A stretch of DNA of 64,000 bases from Planctomycetota bacterium. Lineage in GTDB: Bacteria; Planctomycetota; Planctomycetia; Pirellulales; Pirellulaceae. Within the stretch, counting starts at the first letter, position 1, and each line of letters begins with the position of its first letter. The DNA is taken from assembly GCA_026692885.1 (NCBI GenBank), contig JAPLNJ010000723.1, forward strand, positions 1-64,000. Reading direction: 5' to 3'. The notes beneath the pieces were generated by a model. That model searched no databases, was not told where the DNA came from, and saw nothing but the letters and a program-made list of their open reading frames with translations. This document shows positions 40,904-48,635 of the stretch, one piece after another. The position numbers were made by a program, and so were the translations under genes.

Positions 40904-42874
40904 ATGAAACCTGACGCCGAGGGACTGCACCCGATCGCGAACACTGATAAGGCGGACCGGTCGGCGGACATCGTCTTTGTCCACGGCCTCGGTGGTTGTT
41001 CGCACTCAACATGGCGCCACGGCAAGGAAGGCAAGCCCGGACATTTCTTCTGGCCGCAGGAATTGGGCAGGAGCCTGCCGCTCTGTGGCGTCTGGACGAT
41101 CGGCTATGCCGCTGGCATCACCGAGTTGGGCAGTCCGGGCATGATCATTGAGAAACGCGCCGGCAACATCGCCAGCCAGCTTGCGATGTGGAACATTGGA
41201 GAGCGGCCCGTTGTGTTCATCGCGCACAGTATGGGGGGCCTAGTTGTCAAGTCGTTGATCGTTTCCAGTCAGTTGACGATGGATGAACGGCGAAAGCGGC
41301 TTGTCCGCAACATCCGAGGTATCGTCTTCTGTGGCACGCCGCACCGTGGATCGGCCTTTGCCTCGGCGGCGGGAGTGCTCGGAAAGTTCCTTGGCGGTAG
41401 TCAGCCGCATGTGAAGGAAATGGAAGCGAACGCGGAGCCATTGGATTTGCTTCACGATCACTTCCTGGCCTGGCACCAAGCATGTTCGATCCCGATAGAA
41501 ACCTACGCTGAAGGCATCGGGCTCTTTCGTAAGCGATGGCTTGGCAGGCCCGTCCCGCTTGGCCTTGTGGTTCCTCGGACGTCCGCAAATCCTGGTGTCG
41601 GCATCATCCGGGACGTCGATGCCGATCACCTGGCGCTGGTGAAACCTTCACCGGCCGTGCCGGTCATTTACGACTTAGTTCACCGCGGCGTGCAGCGATT
41701 CATCGACGAGGCGCTGAATTCAACGCCGCCCAGCGTGCCTCAGACTCCAGCCGCACTACGTTCACCGATTGCGGTCGCCGTGCCCGAGACCAGACCACCG
41801 ACGCCGTCCAGAATCCCGGCCGAGATTTCCCGCATCGTCAAATACGCTCCGGCCGAACTTGTCGGGCGGGAGGACGAGACGCAACTGCTGGCTGACGCCT
41901 GGGACAGAGTCGTGCGTGGGGAGAAAAGCCGGCCGCACGTCCTCACCTTCGTCGCGTTGGGCGGCGAGGGGAAGACGGCGTTGGTGGCGAAGTGGGCGGC
42001 GGAGTTGGCGGGGCAGGACTGGCCGGGGTGCGAGGCCACGTTTGCGTGGTCGTTCTACAGCCAGGGGACGCGCGAGCAAATGGCCGCTTCCTCCGACTTG
42101 TTCCTCAAGGAAGCCCTCGTCTTCTTCGGGGATGACGAAGACAAACAATTCGCCGGCAGCAGTGCCGGGCCGTTCGAGAAGGGCCAGCGTCTCGCCCGCA
42201 TCGTGGGCCAGCGGCGATGCCTGCTGATCCTCGACGGCCTTGAGCCGCTGCAATATGCGCCCACTGCGCCGACGCCGGGCGAACTTAAGGACCAGGGAGT
42301 CGCTGCGCTGTTGAAAGGCTTGGCCGCTAGCAGCCGCGGCCTGTGCGCCGTCACCACGCGGTATTCGCTGCCGGAGTTGACGGGATTCGGGAAGGAAATC
42401 GTGCTGGAGGTGAATCTGCAGCGACTGTCTCGCGCTGCCGGCGTAGACCTGCTGCAGAGGCGCGGCGTTCGGAAGGAAAGTGGATCGAGGGATGAGTTCG
42501 AGAATCTGGTCGAAGACGTAAAAGGCCACGCGCTCACGCTGAACCTGCTAGGTGCATTCCTGAAACGCGCCTTCCATGGCGACATCCGCCAGCGTAATCG
42601 CGTGAAGTTCGAGAAGGCCGACGAGAAGATCGATGGCGGCCACGCTTTTCGGACAATGGCCGCCTACGAGCAATGGCTGTTGCGAGACGGCGGTGACGAA
42701 GGGCAGCGCGAAGTGGCTGTGCTACAACTGATGGGCCTGTTCGACCGGCCCGCCGACGTCGGCTGCCTCGTGGCTTTGCGGAGCCAACCTATCCCCGGCC
42801 TCACCGGCCCGCTAGCCGCGTTGACGAGCATGCCGGAGGCGATCGTCAGACAGGCCGTTTTGCTGGGCGCGTGA
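40904..42874 (+). CDS. Alpha/beta-hydrolase fused to a STAND NTPase, C-terminally truncated (656 aa)
   Basis: Residues about 20-270 form a SERAC1/PGAP1-like alpha/beta hydrolase: oxyanion region VFVHGLGG, nucleophile elbow AHSMGGL (S109), GTPHRGS, and DADHLALVKP with H242. Residues about 310-600 are a STAND/NB-ARC-type P-loop NTPase: linker GREDE, Walker A ALGGEGKTA (353-358), Walker B CLLILDGLEPL (D444), and a sensor stretch AVTTRYSLP. Hydrolase-STAND fusions of this sort act as Avs-like or NLR-like defence proteins, where the C-terminal repeats sense an invader and release the effector. Here homology ends near GLTGPLAAL, and the expected TPR/WD-type sensor is missing: the gene runs into the 3' end of a convergent, also truncated FecR gene. 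Probably not functional as a sensor. Confidence 0.8.
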   Translation: MKPDAEGLHPIANTDKADRSADIVFVHGLGGCSHSTWRHGKEGKPGHFFWPQELGRSLPLCGVWTIGYAAGITELGSPGMIIEKRAGNIASQLAMWNIGERPVVFIAHSMGGLVVKSLIVSSQLTMDERRKRLVRNIRGIVFCGTPHRGSAFASAAGVLGKFLGGSQPHVKEMEANAEPLDLLHDHFLAWHQACSIPIETYAEGIGLFRKRWLGRPVPLGLVVPRTSANPGVGIIRDVDADHLALVKPSPAVPVIYDLVHRGVQRFIDEALNSTPPSVPQTPAALRSPIAVAVPETRPPTPSRIPAEISRIVKYAPAELVGREDETQLLADAWDRVVRGEKSRPHVLTFVALGGEGKTALVAKWAAELAGQDWPGCEATFAWSFYSQGTREQMAASSDLFLKEALVFFGDDEDKQFAGSSAGPFEKGQRLARIVGQRRCLLILDGLEPLQYAPTAPTPGELKDQGVAALLKGLAASSRGLCAVTTRYSLPELTGFGKEIVLEVNLQRLSRAAGVDLLQRRGVRKESGSRDEFENLVEDVKGHALTLNLLGAFLKRAFHGDIRQRNRVKFEKADEKIDGGHAFRTMAAYEQWLLRDGGDEGQREVAVLQLMGLFDRPADVGCLVALRSQPIPGLTGPLAALTSMPEAIVRQAVLLGA

Positions 42875-43620
42875 TACCACATCGTCAGATGCGACAGCCG
42901 TGGGTTGTGCGCCGCCGCCCGCTCCTCGGCGCTCGGCTCCAGACGCCGCATGGCGTAGTAGTTCGGGGCGTTGGCATGGACCGGCCAACCCATCGCCCGG
43001 TCGGTGGAAAGCCGCACCTGCAACCCGCCGCCGCGCCAGGCCGCATCGGCGTCCAGCGCCGGATCGATCACGTTCCGCAACGGCGCGGGATCGCTCACGT
43101 GGGCCGCGATGTAAAGCTGCTCGTCGTCGAACATCATCCGGCCCTCGACCCGCTCCTCGTCGTCCGCCGTGCCGTCGCGAGTGCTGAAAAAGGCCCCTGC
43201 GGCATTCCAGTCGTCCAGCCGGCCGTCGATCGCGACCGGCCGCTCGGCATGCGTCACGGTGATCCCGTCGAACTGCGGCCGGCCAAAATGGCGGAGGTCC
43301 TCTTCGCGGTCGGTTCTGGCGCGATGCTCAATGCCGACATCGGGCGGCAGCTTGCGGATGAAGCGACTGTCGACGTAGGCGATCGTCTCCGGTTCGCCGG
43401 AGTTCTGCGGTCCAAACCGGGCGGCCTCGCCCGCCGAGAGCCGCGTGGGGAAGGACGAGCCGGCATTCTGCGACTTGCCCGAGGCCATCACGGCGCCGTC
43501 GTAGACTTGCACATCGGTGACGAGTCCGGCCCCGGCCTTCACGGCGAATTCGGTGCCCAGGTCGAGCACGTCGGTGGTGGCCGTTTCCAGCCGGAATCCG
43601 CTCAACCCGTTCTTGGGCAA
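42840..43620 (-). pseudogene. FecR-CBM9 protein fragment (both ends lost)
   Basis: The frame enters inside a FecR domain (FRLETATTDVLDLGTEFAVK, DVQVYDGAVMASGK) and continues into a CBM9-like domain (VAIDGRLDDWNAAGAFFSTR, LYIAAHVSDPAPLRNVI, DADAAWRGGGLQVRLSTDRA). Past about SHLTMWYHAPSKTA the codons are antisense to the STAND gene, so the true end is lost near 42840-42870. The anti-sigma/membrane N-terminus is also gone: upstream it is joined directly to the sigma-factor fragment at 43602-43886. In planctomycetes ECF sigma, FecR and CBM9 genes of this type normally sit side by side, so one deletion removed the sigma C-terminus and the FecR N-terminus. Confidence 0.75.
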
Positions 43621-43886
43621 TCCTCATCAAACACGAGCCGATCTCGTCCCAGCCGACGGCAATGCGTGAGCACCTGATACCGCGCCACGGAACAAGCCCA
43701 AGCCCAGAAATCGGTCCCGGCCTGAAATTCGCCCGCCTTGCGCAAAAGGGTGACGTTCACGTCCTGCCAGACATCTTCAACGTCGCGGCTGTCAAACAGC
43801 AGGCAGCGCACCAACCCTCGCAGCCGCCGCTGATGCCGCGTCAATTCGCGCATGAATTCTTCGAGTTTGTGTGGTTCCGTGGTCAT
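43602..43886 (-). pseudogene. ECF RNA polymerase sigma factor, N-terminal fragment
   Basis: 94 codons. KLEEFMRELTRHQRRLRGLV, SRDVEDVWQDVNVTLLRKAG and FWAWACSVARYQVLTHCRRL are sigma region 2 of the Rhodopirellula/Verrucomicrobium-type ECF subfamily. After DRLVFDED, where the linker to region 4 should follow, the frame leaves the homology and stops. Region 4 (-35 recognition) is missing, so it cannot work as a sigma factor. Confidence 0.75.
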
Positions 43887-43965
43887 TCCAGAGCTGCTGT
43901 AGTAACGCCCTGCCTATCAGAGCCAATGGCGCAAGCTCATCAAGAATCAACAAGATTCTACCCAC

Positions 43966-44172
43966 CTACTTGCGCAAGATCTCATCGAAACTCGGATACG
44001 TCAGTTCCTTCTTCAACGCTTCCAGCGAGCCCACGAGGAACACCAGCTTGCCGCCTTCGCCATCGACCTTCTTGGGCGTGGGCGTGAGTTCCTCGTTCCA
44101 ATGGCCCATGTGCAGGCAGGGGATCGAACTGTTGCCGCCTACCCGGCAGGGCGCGCGGTTGACCCGGGCCAC
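43966..44172 (-). pseudogene. Possible C-terminal fragment of an unknown protein
   Basis: A GTG-started frame of 68 codons. The second half (ELTPTPKKVDGEGGKLVFLV, GSLEALKKELTYPSFDEILR) has good protein character. The frame is open about 15 codons further upstream without a better start, so a truncated 3' end is more likely than a complete gene. Family unknown. Confidence 0.3.
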
Positions 44173-44228
44173 GTAGCCGATCCCGTCGTAGCTTTGGAGG
44201 ATGCCGCTACCGTTACAGGTCTTTACGG

Positions 44229-44546
44229 ATGATCAAGCTATCCTCGTTGGCAGTCGAAGTGCCCGGCCAGGTCAGTCTCCGTCGTCCACTCTTCTCCCCC
44301 ACCAGACGCGAGATACCAGCATCCGTGGTCTGGGGAGGCTCGGACGGAAATGGCCAGAGAGCGTTGGGGGCGTTGAGGATTGTTTCCGGTCTCACGCCAG
44401 ACATCGCCGGGCTGGTCGGCCGTATCCAGTCGCTAATCTCCGAGGGACTGACGGACGAGGACATCGTGAAGCAACTCGAACTCTCTCCTGCGGCCGTCGC
44501 GGCTGTGGCTTACCTGCGGGAGCATGCCGACGATTTTTCATATTGA
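44229..44546 (+). CDS. Small hypothetical protein with DUF433-like tail
   Basis: 105 codons. The last 45 residues (IQSLISEGLTDEDIVKQLEL, SPAAVAAVAYLREHADDF) resemble the helix-turn-helix-like end of DUF433 antitoxins (GxSxEEIxxxYPxLTxxDI pattern). The first 50 residues look like nothing and may be read from other DNA. Weakly supported; could be a fragment. Confidence 0.3.
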   Translation: MIKLSSLAVEVPGQVSLRRPLFSPTRREIPASVVWGGSDGNGQRALGALRIVSGLTPDIAGLVGRIQSLISEGLTDEDIVKQLELSPAAVAAVAYLREHADDFSY

Positions 44547-45076
44547 GTGATGTGGCCAACAGGTCTCTGGCCGACAACAGAAAACGGGGGGCATACTGGA
44601 CAGTGTGCTCGGCATGAAAATGGTCGCTCATGGAGGCTTTCCAGTTGCCGTTCGGTTCGGTTGCCCGCAGCCAGAACGTGGTGTGTTCTTCTGCCGTCCC
44701 AGAGTCGTGCGACGTCGCCTTCCCTGAGTTGGTACACGGACGGCTTCAACACGGTCCGCGCCCCACTTATGGTCTGGTCGAAAAGCATCTGCCCCGCACA
44801 CTGCCTGACCAGCGGTCGCTCGGACTCAAGTGGTGAAGACGTCACGAGAAACACTCGCTTCCAGGGAGTTGCGTGTAACTAATTGCGCCGCAGTGACTTA
44901 TCTCCAGCGCTGTGCAGTCCGGCACCATCGTGCGTGCCGTTCGTCGAGTAGCCGAAACGTGGTCCCAAGAAATAGCGCCGACATTATCTGAAAACAGGAA
45001 GAGGGTGGAATCCATAAGTGGATCGCCCTTGGCCGGGAGGCGGAGTCCCGGCCGGCACGTCTGTACTGCCTGATCA
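44547..45076. other. Gene-free stretch before the integrase remnant
   Basis: About 530 bases in which several overlapping short frames exist on both strands, none with recognisable motifs or a good ribosome site. I see no gene, repeat or RNA that I can support. Confidence 0.35.
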
Positions 45077-46001
45077 ATGTCGTCGGCTACCGCCCAGACC
45101 ACTCCGGTCACCAACGCCGAACAAGCGTTCCTGTCGCCTGAGGAGTTCGTTTGCCTCAGCGGCCTGTCGCTTTCGACCGTTCGGCGGTATCTCCAGGACG
45201 GGCGGTTGCCCCGAGCCCAAGGATTACGCCCACAAAACGCAATCGAACGAACTAATCACACTCAAGCAGGCCGTGAAGTGGCTGATCAAGCAGGGGCACC
45301 TGCAGGGGATGAAGCCGATCGAGCTGAGTATTCGCAAGGCCGAAGGCGATCGGGCCTACTGCTACCGAAGCGAGGAGGTGCGGGCGATGTTGGAGCATTG
45401 TCGCGCCAACGAAAGCTTGCGCTGGCTGGCCAATGTGATTATCGCGATTGCCTGCACAGGCCTGCGTATCGCTGAACTGGCGTCGTTGCGTTGGACGGAT
45501 CTGAACTTGGAGAATGTCCGCCTAACGTTGACCGACGAGACGGGCAGGCCAGTTGTAAAAGGGCGCAAACGACGCGAACTAAAGAGCGGCCGAAGCCGCT
45601 CCTTCCCCATTCACCCGGACCTGCTTAGCGTCTTGCAGGGGATGCCGCGTAGCGACGCTTACGTCTTCCACGGACCGCGTGGCGGCCGTTTGAAGCCCGA
45701 CACTGTGCGTCGGATTCTCGTCCGCGAAGTCATCGAGCCACTGACTGAGCAGTTCCCCTCACCCAACGACGAGAAGGGCTTCCGGGACGGACGCCTCCAC
45801 AGCTTTCGTCATTACTTCTGCTCGACGTGCGCCAACAGCCGTGTGCCCGAAAGGATGGTCATGGATTGGCTGGGGCATGTGGACAGCGAGATGGTCAGAA
45901 TCTATTATCACTTACACGACCGGGAGGCCCGCCAGCAAATGGCTGGCTTGGACTTCCTGGGCGGCGCCGGCGGACGTTCCGCAGGCGATGGTTGTCAGTA
46001 G
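45077..46001 (+). pseudogene. Helix-turn-helix N-terminus joined out of frame to a tyrosine recombinase (integrase)
   Basis: The frame from the ATG at 45077 encodes an excisionase/MerR-like helix ([28 protein letters not shown]). From about 45210 a different frame encodes a planctomycete-type integrase from the end of its core-binding domain ([20 protein letters not shown]) through the catalytic domain: [12 protein letters not shown] (Arg I), [30 protein letters not shown] (HxxR), [20 protein letters not shown] (H/W and Tyr). All catalytic residues are visible, but the N-terminal arm-binding domain is missing and the two parts are out of frame, so a deletion fused two genes. It points at tRNA-Ser 170 bases downstream, the usual layout of an element integrated at a tRNA 3' end. 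Confidence 0.75.
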
Positions 46002-46070
46002 GTTGTTTTTTCAGAATAGGGAGGTTGTCGAGCCAGCACTTGCTGGCGTTCGTGACGCTTGGCGGCACGC

Positions 46071-46109
46071 TGATTGACACAGTCTTGTGACAGTTAACTG
46101 TGTCAATCA
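46071..46109. repeat. Inverted repeat between integrase and tRNA
   Basis: 13-bp perfect arms tgattgacacagt and actgtgtcaatca with a 13-base centre, partly overlapping a second palindrome acagttaactgt. Could be integrase binding sites or a rho-independent-like terminator without a T-run. Position next to the tRNA favours an attachment-site role, but no second att copy is visible. Confidence 0.5.
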
Positions 46110-46167
46110 AAAACGCCGCCGCAACTGCCTGTTACACAAGCCTTTGCGACGGCGCTGTCAGTCAAGG

Positions 46168-46249
46168 CGGAGGGCACGGGAGTCGAACCCGCAACCCCTT
46201 ACGGGGCACCACATCTCCAATGTGGCCGCTCACCATTCGCTTACCCTCC
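46168..46249 (-). tRNA. tRNA-Ser (anticodon GGA)
   Basis: On the minus strand a full class II cloverleaf can be drawn: acceptor ggagggt paired with gccctcc, anticodon stem ccaca/tgtgg around loop ttGGAga, a long variable arm (gccccgtaaggggt) and a T-arm with ggttcgactcc. Discriminator base G, as usual for serine tRNAs. The 3' CCA is not encoded. Reads UCC/UCU codons. Confidence 0.93.
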
Positions 46250-47505
46250 AAAACACAGCAATTTGTTACTTCTACGTTTCTCGTGTACCCCCTATTGTAC
46301 CATTTGCACGATTCAACCCGTCAGCTCCAAGCAATCCACCATCAGTGTAGCACACCAACTTCACCAACGGAAACACCGCAATACCGAACCCGGGAAACCA
46401 GCTGCGCAGCGCTACCTCGCAGCGCACCAAATTCGAGAGCGGGCTATCGTCTTCTCCAGCGGCCGTTCTGCTGTTGCGTCGATTAGCCACAGCTTCGCCC
46501 TCAGTTGCGTACCAGAACGCGCCACGCGGGTCAACAAACGCTACGTGACGCTCCCCCACTTTTATATCGACAATCAGCATGTTGAACCAGACCCCTCCCG
46601 CGACAACTGGAAACGTAAGACAGCGGAAACGTCATTCGGGAGTCATGTAGGCCGGAACGAGGTCGCGCAAGGCCATGCCGGAACCGCGCAACCGACGCTC
46701 GCAGGAAGAACCCGCTTGGTGCAGACGCCACGCGCCGGAAGCGACCGAAGCTCCGGCAGTGTTTCCGGTTGCTTGTTCCGGCCTACAGGAGTATGAATAA
46801 TCCGGGGGCATTCGGGTCGGAGAATGTTTCATGGGTCAGCTCACGGCTTGGGTTGGTTCCCGACGCAGAGTTAGGACAGAAGGCGAGGTCCGGGGCACGA
46901 TCCGCCAGGCCGGCGTGCCTTCTTGCCACCGCTCGCGGCCTTCTTGAACCAACGCTGTTGCTCCACCAAGCCGGAGGTAGCAACGCTCACGAAATAACTT
47001 CCTCATTCCAACAAGCCAGTCGTTGATCGCTGGCCGAAGGTTCCGGTTCTGCGAGTTGGATGCCACGGGCTCGCCCCGTGGAGGCTCACGTTTCTCGCTA
47101 CACTAGGCGGCCCAACTCGCCCCTTCCTATTTCGTGGGTGTTGCTAGGTTGGCCTTTTCAGGCCGATCGGGACGGTCTGGGAAGACCATCCTACATTAAG
47201 TTGGGTAAGGACCGGACGGACGGTGCGCGAGCGGTGGTCCTGGGGCTTGCACCCCGGCTCACGGGATCTTCGGCGTCGAGTCACGCGAGTCCGCCGTTGT
47301 CCAGCAGTTCCTGACGCAGCGCGAGCCGTTTCGGCTCGTTCATATTGACTTCCGATCAGGAACCGGCGGATAGCGCCGTGCCGCTCACGATCAGGAATCG
47401 GCGGCTAGCGCCGTGCCGCTCACAATCAGGAACCGGTGGCTAGAGCCATTCCGCTCACCCATTTCTTGAACGATGCTTACGGCAATCCGCTGCTTCCGCG
47501 CACAG
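46250..47505. other. Accessory intergenic region with no supported gene
   Basis: About 1.25 kb upstream of tRNA-Ser. Short frames exist (for example minus-strand 46272-46580, beginning MLIVDIKVGERHVAFVDPRG), but none has a family I recognise or a convincing ribosome site at proper spacing. It holds the 3 x 35-bp repeat at 47354-47458. Probably decayed mobile DNA. Confidence 0.4.
47354..47458. repeat. Three tandem copies of a 35-bp repeat
   Basis: Units at 47354-47388, 47389-47423 and 47424-47458, each beginning atcagga-ccgg and ending ccgctcac. Units 1 and 2 differ at two bases, unit 3 at several more. There are no spacers, so it is not a CRISPR array. Similar gctagcgccgtgccgctca units are, as far as I recall, dispersed in planctomycete intergenic DNA. 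Confidence 0.85.
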
Positions 47506-47820
47506 TCAGCGGTCTGAGGGACCTGGGTGGGCCAGCCTCTTCTTCCAGTAGCCCGGCTTGCGGTGATGATGCATCATCGCGACGATGACGATCTCGTCCG
47601 CTTCAACGTGCTAGAGCACATCGTAGGGAAACCGTCGCGTGGGACAGCGACGGATGTTGGCGGAGATTCTCGCCCAGGTCGTCGGACAATCGGTAATCCT
47701 CCGGAGCGTGATCTGCACCGCGGAAGAAAATTCCGCCCCCAGGCCAACACGCTGATCATCGTAGTAGCGCACGGCGTCTTCCAAATCAGCTCGGGCAGGT
47801 TCGAGAAACGAGATCTTCAT
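47506..47820 (-). pseudogene. ParE/RelE-type toxin interrupted by an in-frame TAG
   Basis: Starts with an ATG overlapping the antitoxin stop (ATGA). MKISFLEPARADLEDAVRYY, GAEFSSAVQITLRRI and RRFPYDVL match ParE-family toxins. A TAG at 47611-47613 follows, and the same frame continues with HVEADEIVIVAMMHHHRKPG and YWKKRL, exactly the expected C-terminal strand and W-containing end, to a TGA at 47506. The TAG most likely replaces a Tyr codon. As read the toxin lacks its last strand and should be inactive. Confidence 0.75.
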
Positions 47821-48050
47821 GTCTGGGCGGGACGATTGATCGAACGGAAAACCTCGTCGGCCGTAACCGCGGCGATCTTGCCAGCCTGGTAATCCGCCAG
47901 TCGGTGCTCGGCTTCCTCGGCCCAAGCGGTGGCCACTGCGGCTCGATCCGGCTGTTCCAAGCTTTCCAGCAACCGATCCGCCACGACAGCGCGCGACTCG
48001 GCCGGCAAAGCGAGTGCGACATGGAGCACGGATTCGACTTCTGCGTTCAT
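47817..48050 (-). CDS. Addiction-module antitoxin (PF09720-like)
   Basis: 77 residues from the ATG at 48050 (ribosome site gaggaag). SVLHVALALPAESRAVVADR, LLESLEQ and HRLADYQAGKIAAV, VTADEVFRSI are characteristic of the putative addiction module component family paired with ParE-type toxins. Usual length and order (antitoxin first, ATGA coupling). A GTG five codons earlier is an alternative start. The antitoxin is intact although its toxin is broken. Confidence 0.8.
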   Translation of the reverse strand: MNAEVESVLHVALALPAESRAVVADRLLESLEQPDRAAVATAWAEEAEHRLADYQAGKIAAVTADEVFRSINRPAQT

Positions 48051-48151
48051 CACTCTCTTCCTCACAAGAACTCAACGTATCTCCCGACAGACCGTGCCAA
48101 GTCGCAGGATTAACGCATTGTAACCGGAAGAGGTCGGCACGGACAGCCGAT

Positions 48152-48364
48152 ATGGGTAGGATCGCGGCATGCCCAAAACCGCGCGAGCTGCTTTTGTGTA
48201 ATAATCCAGGCGGTCTGACTTGGTACGCGCTGGCCAAACAGGCCGGCATACCCAACTCGAATACGGTCCGGGATATCGAACAGGGACGCGATGTCAAACT
48301 TGCCAACTTGCAGGCGGTCGCAAAGGTCCTCGACTTATCCGTCGAACTGGTCGAAATTGCCTAA
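48152..48364 (+). CDS. Short Cro/C1-type helix-turn-helix protein (70 aa)
   Basis: GGLTWYALAKQAGIPNSNTV and RDIEQGRDVKLANLQAVAKV form a compact helix-turn-helix of the XRE type, as in small antitoxin-like regulators. The first 20 residues do not look conserved, and no strong ribosome site is visible, so the 5' end may be lost. It diverges from the antitoxin gene; possible regulator or remnant of another toxin-antitoxin pair. Confidence 0.5.
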   Translation: MGRIAACPKPRELLLCNNPGGLTWYALAKQAGIPNSNTVRDIEQGRDVKLANLQAVAKVLDLSVELVEIA

Positions 48365-48635
48365 GCTCTGGCCGAAGCCCAAGATACCGTTTGGTGCTGG
48401 ACGTGTACAGCCGTCCCGCGTGCTGCACGAAACGGTGTTGCAACCCGGAAGGACGCCGTAAATGCGCGGAGAGGATGTACTTCACTACGTCGTAAGCAAC
48501 ACCCTCCGGCAACCAACGTTTGGCCCAGGCGACGATTGGCCCCAGGCGGTCCTCGTACTGGCGATGCACCGCCCGGGCACAACCTTCGTAGATCTGCAAC
48601 ACGGGTTCCGGGGCGGTGACCGCCGACTTGTGAAG
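48294..48635 (-). other. Coding-like extension in frame behind the symporter TAG stop
   Basis: Past the TAG of the symporter gene the same frame stays open for about 110 codons, with protein-like sequence at first (LQIYEGCARAVHRQYEDRLG, WAKRWLPEGVAYDVVKYILS). I do not recognise it. It may be the tail of a lost gene; being in frame has a one-in-three chance. The last part is antisense to the 48152-48364 gene and is not coding. Confidence 0.25.

Noticed and set aside
46272..46580. A possible small minus-strand gene upstream of tRNA-Ser
   Set aside because: The start has a poorly spaced ribosome site, the second half has no protein character, and I recognise no family.
47354..47458. CRISPR array
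   Set aside because: The three repeat units are directly adjacent with no spacers, and there are no cas genes.
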